Positions 5,991 through 6,033 of a stretch of DNA of 6,033 nt are shown piece after piece. The notes under the pieces are model-generated. The model was not told the DNA's origin and ran no database searches. It worked only from the letters and a program-made list of their open reading frames with translations. The stretch is from Chromatiales bacterium (GTDB lineage: Bacteria; Pseudomonadota; Gammaproteobacteria; Thiohalospirales; Thiohalospiraceae): the NCBI GenBank assembly GCA_026984715.1, contig JALSRO010000485.1:1-6033 (forward strand), in the 5' to 3' direction. A program made the position numbers and the translations under genes. Positions within the stretch are counted from its first letter, which is position 1; every line of letters starts with the position of its first letter.

Positions 5991-6033
5991 ATGCCAGAAC
6001 TCCCCGAGGTAGAAACCACTCGCCAGGGCATTG
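5991..6033 (+). CDS. mutM: Formamidopyrimidine-DNA glycosylase, N-terminal fragment (cut by window end)
   Basis: Only 14 codons are visible, reading MPELPEVETTRQGI. This is the hallmark N-terminus of MutM/Fpg, which removes 8-oxoguanine and formamidopyrimidines from oxidised DNA. The N-terminal proline (Pro2, after Met removal) is the Schiff-base nucleophile, and Glu3 is the partner catalytic acid. MPELPEVET distinguishes it from endonuclease VIII (Nei), which usually begins MPEGPE. No clear Shine-Dalgarno sequence precedes the ATG. The rest of the gene lies beyond the window. Confidence 0.9.
   Translation, partial: MPELPEVETTRQGI

Noticed and set aside
5788..6012. 74-codon open frame in the peroxiredoxin-mutM gap
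   Set aside because: Its composition is low-complexity (Arg, His, Pro, Gln), it has no ribosome binding site, and it overlaps the mutM start.
5801..6033. Open frame from ATG5801 (MKKGWRGPFRASG...) running off the window
   Set aside because: There is no ribosome binding site, it crosses hairpins and the mutM start in another frame, and its Ser/His/Pro-rich tail follows the C-rich composition.

Overview
The window looks like chromosomal DNA from a free-living or symbiotic gammaproteobacterium. It is moderately GC-rich and compact. Gor, Ppa and MutM are close to the Escherichia coli type, and a REP-like GGAGCGGCC hairpin lies between genes. An environmental, possibly sulfur-oxidising, lineage is a guess from gene content and not shown by the sequence. 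No mobile element, CRISPR array, tRNA or rRNA is visible.

Layout. (1) 157-2262 (+) encodes a secreted protein of 701 residues. It has a signal peptide, an N,N-dimethylformamidase large-subunit-like region with a GHDEYW motif, and a C-terminal proprotein-convertase P domain interrupted by a Gly/Met/His/Trp-rich insert. (2) 2263-2374 separates two convergent genes and holds two hairpins. (3) The minus strand carries adk (4371-3721) followed by gor (3724-2375), overlapping by 4 bp in an ATGA junction. (4) 4372-4533 is a divergent promoter region with a good sigma70 site for ppa. (5) ppa lies at 4534-5067 (+). (6) 5068-5159 is a compact control region with two perfect inverted repeats around a sigma70-like promoter. 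(7) A typical 2-Cys peroxiredoxin lies at 5160-5765 (+). (8) 5766-5990 is noncoding, with three hairpins in a row and then a C-rich, G-poor stretch. (9) The first 14 codons of mutM/fpg start at 5991 and run off the window.

Most of the window is housekeeping. Adenylate kinase and inorganic pyrophosphatase recycle AMP and PPi. Glutathione reductase, peroxiredoxin and MutM deal with oxidants and oxidised DNA, so 2375-6033 reads as a nucleotide-energy and redox-defence neighbourhood. The least ordinary parts are the DMFase-like/P-domain protein with its insert, the double-palindrome peroxiredoxin promoter, and the structured leader in front of mutM.
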